This document shows, one piece after another, positions 3,875 to 12,430 of a DNA stretch of 12,430 nucleotides. This stretch comes from Proteobacteria bacterium SG_bin4. Its GTDB lineage: Bacteria > Pseudomonadota > Gammaproteobacteria > Burkholderiales > Nitrosomonadaceae. Each line of letters begins with the position of its first letter. The stretch's first letter is position 1. The position numbers were made by a program, and so were the translations under genes. Where the stretch lies: assembly GCA_002083395.1 (NCBI GenBank), contig LWDH01000027.1, positions 1 through 12,430 of the forward strand, read 5' to 3'. The notes under the pieces are model-generated. The model was not told the origin of the DNA. It searched no databases and saw nothing but the letters and a program-made list of their open reading frames with translations.

Positions 3875-6800
3875 ATGAGCTATTCGTTCACAGAGAAAAA
3901 ACGTATTCGTAAAAGTTTTGCTAAACGAGCAAGCGTCTTACCGATTCCTTTTCTTCTCGCTACTCAGCTCGAATCTTATGCCACATTTTTACAAGAGAAT
4001 GTGGTACCCAGCAAACGTTTAAATTACGGATTGCAGGCAGCTTTTAATTCAATATTTCCCATTGAAAGCCACACTAAGAATGCACGATTGGACTTCATAA
4101 GTTATGAGTTAGGAACTCCGGTCTTTGATGTGAAGGAATGTCAACAGCGTGGATTGACCTACGCATCGCCGTTGCGAGCGCGAGTAAGATTGACGATTAT
4201 GGATAAGGAAACATCCAAACCGACTGTCAAGGAAGTCAAGGAACAAGAAGTTTATATGGGTGAAATTCCTTTAATGACGGAGACGGGATCGTTTGTCATT
4301 AATGGAACGGAGCGTGTGATAGTTTCGCAGCTGCATCGCTCACCCGGTGTATTTTTTGAACATGATCGCGGCAAAACCCACTCTTCAGGAAAGCTTTTAT
4401 TTTCAGCAAGAATTATTCCTTATCGGGGATCTTGGCTGGATTTCGAATTTGATCCTAAGGATTGTTTATTTTTTAGAATAGATCGCCGTCGTAAAATGCC
4501 AGTTACAACCTTGCTAAAGGCTATCGGTCGCACTGCAGAGCAAATATTACAAGAGTTTTTTATATTTGATACGTTCCATTTCACTGATAAATCTATCCAG
4601 TTTGAGCTAGTTCCTGAACGCTTGCGTGGCGAAGTGGCGAGTTTTGATATCCTCACCAAGAATAAAAAGCTAATTGTTCAGAAGGATAAACGTATAACTG
4701 CCAAACATATTCGGGAGATGCAGGAAGCTAAAATTGATCAATTGGATGTTCCCGAAGAATTTTTGTTAGGAAGAATCCTTGCTCAGAATATAGTTGATAA
4801 AGAAACCGGAGAGATTATAGCTTTAGCTAACGACGAAATTACTGAAGAAAGCTTGGTTAAGTTGAGAAATGCTAATATCAGCAAGATCAATACGTTGTAT
4901 GTGAATGATTTGAATCATGGCGCCTATATTTCGCAAACATTAAAAATCGATGAAACAACTGATGAAATGAATGCACAGGTTGCCATATATCGTATGATGC
5001 GACCAGGAGAGCCTCCAACTGAGGAAGCTGTTAAGGCATTGTTTTTTGGGTTGTTTTATTCACCAGAACGATACGATTTATCAGTCGTAGGCAGGATGAA
5101 ATTTAACCGCAGGGTAGGCAGAGCTGAACTTACTGGCGAACAGACGCTTTCCAATGAAGATATTATTGCGGTTATCAAAATTCTGGTCGAATTGCGAAAT
5201 GGTAGAGGAGAAATCGACGATATCGATCATCTTGGAAATCGGCGTGTACGTTCAGTGGGAGAATTAGCTGAAAATCAATTCAGAGCAGGTTTGGTTCGAG
5301 TGGAGCGTGCTGTGAAAGAACGCTTGAGCCAAGCAGAATCAGAGAATCTAATGCCGCACGATTTGATAAATGCAAAACCGGTTTCAGCGGCTGCTCGTGA
5401 ATTTTTTGGATCGAGTCAATTATCGCAGTTCATGGATCAAACAAATCCGCTATCTGAAGTTACGCATAAACGGCGTATTTCGGCGCTTGGGCCGGGCGGT
5501 TTGACTAGAGAAAGGGCCGACTTTGAAGTGCGAGATGTGCATCCTACGCATTATGGTCGCGTATGCCCTATTGAAACACCCGAAGGCCCAAATATTGGAT
5601 TGATAAATTCGTTGGCTTTATATGCGAGAACCAATGAATATGGATTTATTGAAACGCCGTACAGCAAGGTAAAAAATGGCAGGGTAACCGAGGAAATTGA
5701 TTATCTTTCAGCGATTGAGGAAGGTAATTATATGATTGCGCAAGCTAATGCTGAATTGGATCAGGATAATCGGTTAATTAGTGAAATCGTTTCTTGTCGG
5801 CACAAGAATGAATTTACGCTTTCATCGCCTGATCGAATCGAATATGTCGACGTTGCCCCCGCACAAATCGTATCTGTTGCAGCTTCACTGATTCCTTTTC
5901 TTGAACATGATGATGCAAATCGCGCCTTGATGGGATCCAATATGCAACGTCAAGCAGTGCCATGCTTGCGCCCCGAGAAGCCGCTTGTGGGAACTGGTAT
6001 TGAACGGGTAGTGGCTGTACATTCTGGCACTACTGTAAGAGCTAAGCGTGGCGGGATCGTTGATTATGTCGATGCAAGCAGGATTGTCGTTCGTGTACAT
6101 GACGCCGAAACCCGTGTCGGGGAGGTCGGTGTTGACATTTATAACCTGATTAAATATACACGCTCGAATCAAAATACCAATATTAATCAACGTCCGTTGG
6201 TGAAAGTGGGAGACAGTATCAGCAGGGATGATGTAATTGCGGATGGAGCTTCCACCGATATGGGTGAACTGGCTTTGGGGCAAAATATGCTAGTGGCCTT
6301 TATGCCGTGGAATGGCTACAACTTTGAAGATTCAATTTTGATTTCTGAAAGGGTTGTTGCGGAAGACCGTTTTACTTCTATACATATCGAGGAGTTGTCA
6401 GTCGTTAGTCGGGATACCAAATTGGGGACTGAAGAAATAACCGCTGACATACCCAACTTATCCGAACATCAACTGAGCCGGCTGGATGAATCAGGTATTG
6501 TTTATATCGGTGCAGAAGTGGAAGCAGGTGATGTTTTGGTCGGTAAAGTCACTCCGAAAGGAGAAACACAATTAACTCCTGAGGAAAAATTATTACGCGC
6601 AATTTTTGGCGAGAAAGCATCTGATGTAAAAGATACTTCATTGCGGGTTCCGTCTGGAATTTCAGGAACGGTGATCGACGTGCAAGTATTCACCAGAGAA
6701 GGTATTGAACGTGATAAACGCGCTCAAAGGATTATCGACGATGAGCTGGTCCGCTACAAAAAAGATTTAGCTGATCAGATGCGTATTGTAGAAGAGGATG

Positions 6801-7948
6801 CATTTGCGAGGCTTGAACGCTTATTAGTCGGAAAAGTTGCAACGGGAGGACCGAATAAGCTCGGAAAAGGAAAGGAAATTACAACTGAGTACTTAAAGAG
6901 TTTGGATCCGCACTATTGGTTTGATATTCGGCTATCCGATGAGGATGCAAGTATTCAGCTCGAGCAAGTACGAGAGAGCATGGCTCAGAAACGAAAAGCA
7001 TTTGATGCGGCTTTTGATGAGAAGAAGAAGAAACTTACTCAAGGCGATGAACTTGCACCTGGTGTTCAGAAAATGGTCAAGATTTATATCGCTGTCAAAC
7101 GGCGGTTGCAGCCAGGTGACAAAATGGCCGGAAGACATGGAAATAAAGGTGTGATATCCAAGATTGTGCCACTGGAAGACATGCCTTATATGGCGGATGG
7201 AACGCCTGTCGACGTGGTATTAAATCCACTGGGTGTCCCTTCGAGGATGAATGTCGGTCAAATTCTTGAGGTTCATTTAGGATGGGCAGCAAAAGGGTTA
7301 GGCAAGAAAATCGATGAAATGCTTAAATCGCAACGAAATGCGAGTGAAATAAGAGATTTCTTGGATAAAATTTATAATGCGAGTGGTAAGAGAGAAGATT
7401 TGTCAGGATTGTCAGATGACGAAATCTTATCGTTAGCAAGCAACTTAACTGAAGGTGTTCCATTTGCTACGCCAGTATTTGATGGAGCAACTGAGGATGA
7501 GATTAAAAATATGCTGGAACTGGCGGGGTTACCCAGATCAGGGCAAGTAACGCTGTACGATGGACGTACCGGGGAAGCATTTGATCGTCCGGTGACGGTT
7601 GGATATATGCATGTCCTGAAATTGCATCATTTAGTCGATGATAAGATGCATGCCCGTTCGACAGGCCCTTATAGTTTAGTGACGCAACAACCACTGGGTG
7701 GTAAAGCTCAATTTGGCGGTCAGCGCTTTGGCGAGATGGAAGTTTGGGCGTTGGAAGCATATGGTGCAGCTTATACGCTACAAGAAATGCTGACAGTGAA
7801 ATCGGATGATGTAACCGGTCGTACCAAAGTGTATGAAAGCATAGTGAAAGGTGATCATAAGATTGATGCTGGAATGCCAGAATCATTTAATGTATTGGTA
7901 AAAGAGATACGTTCACTGGGAATGGATATCGATCTTGAACAACATTGA
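3875..7948 (+). CDS. rpoB: DNA-directed RNA polymerase subunit beta
   Basis: Beta forms one jaw of RNA polymerase and, with beta-prime, the catalytic cleft. The product is 1357 residues (E. coli 1342) and reads intact from MSYSFTEKKRIRKSF to the conserved C-terminus RSLGMDIDLEQH. Landmarks: the rifampicin region FGSSQLSQFMDQTNPLSEV, with D521, H531 and S536 corresponding to E. coli D516, H526 and S531, all of the susceptible type; the acidic pair E818-D819 in NFEDSIL (E. coli E813-D814); and GDKMAGRHGNKG with K1083 and K1091 (E. coli K1065 and K1073). ATG 3875 has GGAG (3864-3867) seven bases upstream. Residue 549 is Asp where Gly is expected in RERAGFEVRD, in the fork loop 2 region. Expression is probably set by the attenuator upstream, and rpoC follows after 96 bases. 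Confidence 0.98.
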   Translation: MSYSFTEKKRIRKSFAKRASVLPIPFLLATQLESYATFLQENVVPSKRLNYGLQAAFNSIFPIESHTKNARLDFISYELGTPVFDVKECQQRGLTYASPLRARVRLTIMDKETSKPTVKEVKEQEVYMGEIPLMTETGSFVINGTERVIVSQLHRSPGVFFEHDRGKTHSSGKLLFSARIIPYRGSWLDFEFDPKDCLFFRIDRRRKMPVTTLLKAIGRTAEQILQEFFIFDTFHFTDKSIQFELVPERLRGEVASFDILTKNKKLIVQKDKRITAKHIREMQEAKIDQLDVPEEFLLGRILAQNIVDKETGEIIALANDEITEESLVKLRNANISKINTLYVNDLNHGAYISQTLKIDETTDEMNAQVAIYRMMRPGEPPTEEAVKALFFGLFYSPERYDLSVVGRMKFNRRVGRAELTGEQTLSNEDIIAVIKILVELRNGRGEIDDIDHLGNRRVRSVGELAENQFRAGLVRVERAVKERLSQAESENLMPHDLINAKPVSAAAREFFGSSQLSQFMDQTNPLSEVTHKRRISALGPGGLTRERADFEVRDVHPTHYGRVCPIETPEGPNIGLINSLALYARTNEYGFIETPYSKVKNGRVTEEIDYLSAIEEGNYMIAQANAELDQDNRLISEIVSCRHKNEFTLSSPDRIEYVDVAPAQIVSVAASLIPFLEHDDANRALMGSNMQRQAVPCLRPEKPLVGTGIERVVAVHSGTTVRAKRGGIVDYVDASRIVVRVHDAETRVGEVGVDIYNLIKYTRSNQNTNINQRPLVKVGDSISRDDVIADGASTDMGELALGQNMLVAFMPWNGYNFEDSILISERVVAEDRFTSIHIEELSVVSRDTKLGTEEITADIPNLSEHQLSRLDESGIVYIGAEVEAGDVLVGKVTPKGETQLTPEEKLLRAIFGEKASDVKDTSLRVPSGISGTVIDVQVFTREGIERDKRAQRIIDDELVRYKKDLADQMRIVEEDAFARLERLLVGKVATGGPNKLGKGKEITTEYLKSLDPHYWFDIRLSDEDASIQLEQVRESMAQKRKAFDAAFDEKKKKLTQGDELAPGVQKMVKIYIAVKRRLQPGDKMAGRHGNKGVISKIVPLEDMPYMADGTPVDVVLNPLGVPSRMNVGQILEVHLGWAAKGLGKKIDEMLKSQRNASEIRDFLDKIYNASGKREDLSGLSDDEILSLASNLTEGVPFATPVFDGATEDEIKNMLELAGLPRSGQVTLYDGRTGEAFDRPVTVGYMHVLKLHHLVDDKMHARSTGPYSLVTQQPLGGKAQFGGQRFGEMEVWALEAYGAAYTLQEMLTVKSDDVTGRTKVYESIVKGDHKIDAGMPESFNVLVKEIRSLGMDIDLEQH

Positions 7949-7950
7949 AA

Positions 7951-7966
7951 TTTCTGAATTCAGAAA
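7951..7966. repeat. 16-base perfect palindrome in the rpoB-rpoC gap
   Basis: TTTCTGAATTCAGAAA is its own reverse complement and begins two bases after the rpoB stop. As RNA it would form a 6-bp stem with an AATT loop. No T tract follows, so termination is unlikely. It could be a minor mRNA-stabilising hairpin, a protein site, or chance. The remaining spacer contains the rpoC AGGAG (8034-8038) and nothing else I recognise. Confidence 0.5.
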
Positions 7967-8044
7967 ATAGATTGAAGCCTTAACCGGCTGTTCATGTCTT
8001 TTAATTATGAGTTGATAGCCCCCTGAATATTACAGGAGTGACGA

Positions 8045-11000
8045 ATGAAAGCACTGCTAGATTTATTTAAACAAGTTACCTATAAAGAAGAGTTTGATGC
8101 CATCAAGATCGGGCTTGCTTCTCCAGAAAAAATTCGTTCGTGGTCGTATGGAGAAGTCAAAAAACCAGAAACTATCAATTACCGTACATTTAAGCCAGAA
8201 CGAGACGGATTGTTCTGTGCCAAGATTTTTGGACCCGTCAAGGATTATGAATGCCTGTGTGGAAAATATAAACGCCTGAAACACCGCGGCGTGATTTGCG
8301 AAAAATGTGGCGTAGAAGTGACATTATCGAAAGTACGTCGGGAGCGGATGGGGCATATAGAATTGGCATCACCCGTATCACATATCTGGTTCTTGAAATC
8401 GTTGCCATCCCGTTTGGGTATGGTATTGGACATGACGCTCCGGGATATCGAAAGGGTTCTCTATTTTGAAGCATATGTCGTCACCGATCCTGGTCTGACA
8501 CCTTTGACACGCTGTCAGTTACTTACTGAAGAAGATTATTTGATCAAAACTGAAGAATACGGGGATGATTTTAGTGCCAGTATGGGTGCGGAAGGGATTC
8601 GTGATTTGTTGAGTAATCTCGATATTCCTGCCGAGATCGAGAATCTTCGGCGCGAGATGGATGCAACCGGTTCTGAAACAAAGATTAAGAAAATCTCGAA
8701 ACGTTTAAAATTGCTTGAAGCTTTCAATAAATCCGGAATTAAACCGCAATGGATGATATTGACGGTTTTACCAGTGTTGCCGCCAGATCTGCGACCTTTG
8801 GTTCCTTTGGATGGTGGAAGATTTGCGACTTCGGATTTGAATGATTTATACAGACGCGTGATCAATCGGAATAACCGGTTGAAGCGGTTGCTTGAATTAA
8901 AAGCGCCTGAGATCATCGTGCGCAATGAAAAACGTATGTTGCAAGAGGCAGTTGATTCATTATTGGATAATGGTCGCAGGGGTAAAGCGATGACTGGGGC
9001 CAATAAGCGTGCGCTTAAATCCCTCGCGGATATGATCAAAGGAAAGGGCGGTCGTTTTCGTCAGAATCTGCTTGGTAAACGTGTCGATTATTCTGGGCGC
9101 TCTGTTATTGTTGTGGGGCCACAGTTGAAACTTCACCAGTGTGGATTACCCAAGAAAATGGCACTGGAATTATTCAAGCCGTTCATTTTTAATAAGCTCG
9201 AAATTATGGGAATCGCCAGTACCATAAAAGCTGCGAAACGAGAAGTGGAAAACGAGAGCCCGGTGGTGTGGGACATACTTGAAGATGTAATCCGCGAACA
9301 TCCGGTTATGCTCAACAGAGCACCGACCTTGCATCGGCTGGGTATTCAGGCTTTCGAGCCGGTTCTGGTTGAAGGTAAAGCCATTCAGTTGCATCCGCTG
9401 GTGTGCGCGGCATTTAATGCCGACTTTGACGGCGACCAAATGGCCGTTCATGTGCCGCTTTCGTTGGAAGCGCAAATGGAATGCCGCACGCTAATGATGT
9501 CGACAAATAATGTGTTATCTCCTGCGAATGGAGAACCGATCATTGTTCCGTCGCAAGATATTGTATTGGGATTGTATTATTTAACGCGTGAGAAAGTGGG
9601 TGCGCGCGGTGAGGGAATGCTTTTCCAGAATTTTAGTGAAGTTTCGCGCGCCTATGAAAGTAGGAATGTCGAATTGAATGCGAAAATCACAGTTAGAATC
9701 AAAGAATACGATACGAATGTCGATGGCGAACGTTATGAAAAAATTACACGCTATGAGACGACCGTAGGTCGGACATTATTATTTGAAATTTTTCCTCCCG
9801 GTTTGCCATTCTCATTGCTTAATAAGACCCTCAAGAAAAAAGAGATTTCAAAACTTATCAATGCCAGTTTTAGACGTTGCGGTTTGCGTGAGACTGTTAT
9901 TTTCGCAGACAAATTGATGTATGCAGGTTTTAGTTATGCAACAAGAGCCGGTATCTCAATTTGTGCTGACGATATGCTAGTACCGACTCAGAAGGGAGAA
10001 ATTATCGCCGCAGCTGAAAAAGAAGTTAAAGAAATTGAAGGACAATACACTTCTGGATTAGTAACGCAAGGCGAACGTTATAACAAAGTTGTCGATATCT
10101 GGGGACGTGCGGGTGATCAAGTGGCCAAGGCCATGATGAATCAACTGGGCGTAGAACCGGTGATTAATCAGGTGAACGGTGAAGTACAACTCGGAGAAGA
10201 TGGCAAGCTGCTGATTCAAGAATCATTTAATTCAATTTATATGATGGCCGATTCCGGGGCGCGCGGTTCAGCAGCGCAGATACGTCAATTGTCGGGTATG
10301 CGCGGATTGATGGCGAAACCGGATGGCTCCATCATCGAAACGCCGATAACTGCTAATTTCCGTGAAGGTCTCAATGTTTTGCAGTATTTTATTTCGACGC
10401 ATGGCGCACGTAAGGGTTTGGCGGATACTGCGCTTAAGACCGCTAACTCAGGTTATTTAACAAGACGTCTAGTCGATGTCACCCAGGACTTGGTCGTAAC
10501 AGAAGATGACTGCGACACCGGTAATGGTGTTGTCATGAAAGCGCTTGTCGAAGGTGGCGAGATTATTGAAGCTTTGCGGGAAAGGATACTTGGTCGGGTA
10601 GTAGCGAGTGATGTGATCAATCCTGAAAACCAGGAAGTCGTTTTTTCAGCAGGTGTTTTACTTGATGAAGATGCCGTCGAGTTGATCGAAACGCTTGGTA
10701 TTGATGAAGTGAAAGTCCGTACACCGCTGACATGTGAAACACGCTATGGATTGTGCGCAAAATGCTATGGCCGAGATCTTGGGCGAGGCACTCCAGTTAA
10801 TGTCGGTGAAGCAGTTGGTGTTATAGCGGCGCAATCGATCGGCGAGCCCGGCACGCAATTAACGATGCGTACTTTCCACATTGGTGGAGCTGCATCAAGG
10901 ACTGCGGTAGTTAGTCAAGTTGAGAGTAAATCCAGTGGAACGGTGCATTATTCATCGACGATGCGTTATGTAACCAATGCTCAAAATGAATTGATTGCCA

Positions 11001-12247
11001 TTTCGCGAAGCGGCGAGATCATTATCCAAGATGAAAATGGTCGTGAACGTGAGAGACATAAAGCTTCTTATGGAGCAACACTGTTAGTTCGCAATGGTGA
11101 AACAGTTAAAGCGGGTCAAATATTGACAACGTGGGATCCGCATACTCGTCCGATTATTACTGAGTATGCCGGTAAAGTTCGTTTCGAGAATGTGGAGGAA
11201 GGAGTTACCGTAGCTAAACAAATTGACGAGGTAACCGGTTTATCCACATTGGTGGTTATCGATCCGAAACGTCGCGGTGTTACTCAGTCGAAAGGGTTGC
11301 GGCCATTGGTGAAATTTCTGGATGATGACGGTAATGAAATCAAAATGGTTGGCAGCAATCAACCCGTAAGTATTACTTTCCAGATTGGTTGTATTATTAC
11401 GGTCAGGGACGGGCAACAAGTAAGTGTCGGTGAGGTATTGGCTCGGATTCCTCAGGAAACCTCTAAAACAAGAGATATCACAGGTGGTTTACCTCGCGTT
11501 GCAGAACTGTTTGAAGCAAGATCACCAAAAGATGCGGGCATGCTGGCAGAAGTAACTGGAATAGTTTCCTTCGGAAAAGATACCAAGGGTAAGCAACGTT
11601 TAATAATTACTGATCTCGAAGGAGTAACGCACGAATACTTGATTCCGAAAGATAAGCACGTAATGGCGCATGATGGGCAAGTTGTGAATAAAGGCGAAAT
11701 CATCGTTGACGGACCTGCGGATCCGCGGGACATCTTAAGGTTACAAGGGGTAGAAGCGTTAGCCAGGTACATCACTGACGAAGTTCAGGATGTCTATAGA
11801 CTTCAGGGTGTTAGAATTAACGATAAACATATTGAAGTTATCGTGCGCCAAATGTTGAGGCGTGTACAAGTCGTTAGTCCCGGAGATTCATCGTTTATCA
11901 CGGGTGAGCAGGTAGAACGCGCAGATTTACTAATAGAAAACGAGCGATTGATAGCCGAAAAGAAATTGCCAGCTACCTATGAATTTATGTTGCTCGGTAT
12001 CACAAAAGCATCACTCTCTACGGATTCGTTTATTTCAGCAGCTTCATTCCAGGAAACAACTCGTGTCTTAACTGAGGCCGCAATCATGGGTAAAAAGGAC
12101 GAATTACGCGGACTGAAAGAGAATGTGATTGTTGGTAGGCTAGTCCCAGCAGGTACAGGATTGACGTTCCATAGTAAACGTAAGAGTCAAATTAAAACTG
12201 TGGAATTTGGATTCGAATCGAATGTATCAATTGATAGCGCGGTTTAG
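8045..12247 (+). CDS. rpoC: DNA-directed RNA polymerase subunit beta-prime
   Basis: Beta-prime carries the catalytic magnesium loop and most of the DNA clamp. The product is 1400 residues (E. coli 1407) and appears intact. Visible elements: the N-terminal zinc ribbon C70, C72, C85, C88 (ECLCGKYKR, ICEKCG); the active-site loop NADFDGDQMAVH with D460, D462 and D464 ligating Mg; the second zinc site C823, C897, C904, C907; and the trigger loop TMRTFHIGG with M941, R942 and H945. The bridge-helix region upstream (STHGARKGLADTALKTANSG) is conserved. The C-terminus contains the usual LGITKASLSTDSFISAASFQ element. ATG 8045 has AGGAG (8034-8038) six bases upstream. The stop is TAG. No clear intrinsic terminator follows, only a T6 run (12251-12256) without a GC-rich stem, so read-through to the next gene is possible. 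Confidence 0.98.
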   Translation: MKALLDLFKQVTYKEEFDAIKIGLASPEKIRSWSYGEVKKPETINYRTFKPERDGLFCAKIFGPVKDYECLCGKYKRLKHRGVICEKCGVEVTLSKVRRERMGHIELASPVSHIWFLKSLPSRLGMVLDMTLRDIERVLYFEAYVVTDPGLTPLTRCQLLTEEDYLIKTEEYGDDFSASMGAEGIRDLLSNLDIPAEIENLRREMDATGSETKIKKISKRLKLLEAFNKSGIKPQWMILTVLPVLPPDLRPLVPLDGGRFATSDLNDLYRRVINRNNRLKRLLELKAPEIIVRNEKRMLQEAVDSLLDNGRRGKAMTGANKRALKSLADMIKGKGGRFRQNLLGKRVDYSGRSVIVVGPQLKLHQCGLPKKMALELFKPFIFNKLEIMGIASTIKAAKREVENESPVVWDILEDVIREHPVMLNRAPTLHRLGIQAFEPVLVEGKAIQLHPLVCAAFNADFDGDQMAVHVPLSLEAQMECRTLMMSTNNVLSPANGEPIIVPSQDIVLGLYYLTREKVGARGEGMLFQNFSEVSRAYESRNVELNAKITVRIKEYDTNVDGERYEKITRYETTVGRTLLFEIFPPGLPFSLLNKTLKKKEISKLINASFRRCGLRETVIFADKLMYAGFSYATRAGISICADDMLVPTQKGEIIAAAEKEVKEIEGQYTSGLVTQGERYNKVVDIWGRAGDQVAKAMMNQLGVEPVINQVNGEVQLGEDGKLLIQESFNSIYMMADSGARGSAAQIRQLSGMRGLMAKPDGSIIETPITANFREGLNVLQYFISTHGARKGLADTALKTANSGYLTRRLVDVTQDLVVTEDDCDTGNGVVMKALVEGGEIIEALRERILGRVVASDVINPENQEVVFSAGVLLDEDAVELIETLGIDEVKVRTPLTCETRYGLCAKCYGRDLGRGTPVNVGEAVGVIAAQSIGEPGTQLTMRTFHIGGAASRTAVVSQVESKSSGTVHYSSTMRYVTNAQNELIAISRSGEIIIQDENGRERERHKASYGATLLVRNGETVKAGQILTTWDPHTRPIITEYAGKVRFENVEEGVTVAKQIDEVTGLSTLVVIDPKRRGVTQSKGLRPLVKFLDDDGNEIKMVGSNQPVSITFQIGCIITVRDGQQVSVGEVLARIPQETSKTRDITGGLPRVAELFEARSPKDAGMLAEVTGIVSFGKDTKGKQRLIITDLEGVTHEYLIPKDKHVMAHDGQVVNKGEIIVDGPADPRDILRLQGVEALARYITDEVQDVYRLQGVRINDKHIEVIVRQMLRRVQVVSPGDSSFITGEQVERADLLIENERLIAEKKLPATYEFMLLGITKASLSTDSFISAASFQETTRVLTEAAIMGKKDELRGLKENVIVGRLVPAGTGLTFHSKRKSQIKTVEFGFESNVSIDSAV

Positions 12248-12288
12248 AAGTTTTTTAATTGAGTTCGTATTAGTTTTGGCTAAAGATC

Positions 12289-12317
12289 TTGACAGTGAGT
12301 ATTTGACTGAGTAGTCT
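12289..12317 (+). promoter_or_regulatory. Candidate sigma-70 promoter downstream of rpoC
   Basis: A perfect -35 consensus TTGACA (12289-12294) is followed after exactly 17 bases by TAGTCT (12312-12317), matching four of six positions of the -10 consensus. It is the best promoter-like pair I see between genes in the window. It starts about 40 bases after the rpoC stop and points away from it, so it would drive a gene beyond the window edge, possibly the rpsL-rpsG-fusA group often found here. No transcription data support it. Confidence 0.4.
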
Positions 12318-12324
12318 AGACGGC

Positions 12325-12430
12325 GGATATTGGGAAGGGTATGGAGTAAGGAAGGAAGAAGTAGGGGCAGGTTAAGAACAATAAGAAGATTGGAAGGATA
12401 GGAGAAGAAAATGGAAAACCAAAGGAGAGA
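12325..12430 (+). other. Purine-rich, cytosine-poor tract at the right edge
   Basis: From 12326 to the end only four bases are C and about fourteen are T, so more than four fifths are A or G. GGA, GAA and AGG motifs recur irregularly, without a fixed repeat unit. Several match Shine-Dalgarno cores, for example GGAG at 12401-12404 and 12424-12427. No hairpin is possible because the tract lacks pyrimidines. It may be a 5' leader of the next operon, or a low-complexity or poor-quality contig end. I see no rpsL start (MPTINQLVR-like) in it. Confidence 0.5.
12411..12430 (+). CDS. Possible start of an unknown gene (cut by window edge)
   Basis: ATG at 12411 is preceded by GGAG (12401-12404) at six bases' spacing, and opens a frame beginning MENQRR before the window ends. 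This does not match the N-terminus of S12, expected after rpoC, and I cannot assign it. In a purine-rich tract SD-like motifs are expected by chance. Alternatively the AAAGGAGAGA that ends the window is itself the ribosome binding site of a gene starting just outside. Support is weak. Confidence 0.2.

Noticed and set aside
5420..5485. Possible rifampicin-resistance substitutions
   Set aside because: The main resistance positions (E. coli D516, H526, S531 equivalents) are wild type. Thr in DQTNP, where E. coli has Asn518, is to my knowledge normal in some betaproteobacteria.
8536..9039. Minus-strand frame of 167 codons inside rpoC, and similar long antisense frames at 7503-7886 and 5885-6283 in rpoB
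   Set aside because: All lie inside intact, conserved polymerase genes and give low-complexity or unrecognisable proteins; they are shadows of the coding strand.
12227..12430. Minus-strand frame open for 67 codons from the right edge, with a hydrophobic first half
   Set aside because: The pyrimidine-rich complement of a purine tract has few stop codons and naturally yields Leu, Phe, Ser and Pro; it also runs into the end of rpoC. It cannot be excluded without sequence beyond the edge, but nothing supports it.
1..12430. CRISPR array, insertion sequence, phage or defence genes
   Set aside because: No direct-repeat array, transposase frame, terminal inverted repeats or non-core protein was seen; nearly all of the window is accounted for by the conserved operon.

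Overview
The window is one contiguous plus-strand block of core information-processing genes: the last codons of an elongation factor Tu gene, a tRNA-Trp gene, secE, nusG, rplK, rplA, rplJ, rplL, rpoB and rpoC, then about 180 bases of unassigned sequence. The order tuf-trpT-secE-nusG-rplKAJL-rpoBC is the classical bacterial arrangement of the 'beta' RNA polymerase region. The proteins read as those of a betaproteobacterium. The AT-leaning base composition, low for that class, and the style of the beta and beta-prime sequences suggest a Nitrosomonas-like (Nitrosomonadaceae) organism. That placement is inference from memory, not a database match.

Layout. Positions 1-36 are the C-terminus of EF-Tu, 96-171 is tRNA-Trp(CCA), and 172-340 is a gene-free, AT-rich leader. 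SecE (341-688) and NusG (708-1241) follow closely. The 98-base gap before rplK holds a compact hairpin at 1301-1327, directly against the rplK ribosome binding site, with the shape of an L1 translational operator. rplK (GTG start, 1340-1771) and rplA (1773-2465) are separated by one base. The 299-base rplA-rplJ gap has no gene but several hairpins, including a convincing L10-type leader (2651-2701). rplJ (TTG start, 2765-3280) and rplL (3334-3720) follow. The 154-base rplL-rpoB gap contains a terminator-like hairpin with a broken T tract, fitting a partial attenuator, and then an irregular long stem that could be an RNase processing site. rpoB (3875-7948) and rpoC (8045-12247) encode full-length beta and beta-prime subunits with the catalytic and zinc-binding residues in place.

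How it works together. SecE is the essential small subunit of the SecYEG translocon. NusG couples polymerase to Rho and to ribosomes. L11, L1, L10 and L7/L12 form the L1 and L7/L12 stalks where EF-Tu and EF-G act. RpoB and RpoC form the polymerase active centre. The visible control is at RNA level: L1 feedback on rplKA, L10 feedback on rplJL, and attenuation that sets polymerase subunits below stalk proteins.

I do not see an undescribed multi-gene system here. The points most worth a second look are a glycine-to-aspartate change in the beta-subunit fork loop 2 region (codon 549), the stacked hairpins of the rplJ leader, the architecture of the rplL-rpoB gap, and the purine-rich, cytosine-poor tract after rpoC, which is preceded by a good sigma-70-like promoter candidate and in which I cannot recognise the rpsL gene usually found there.
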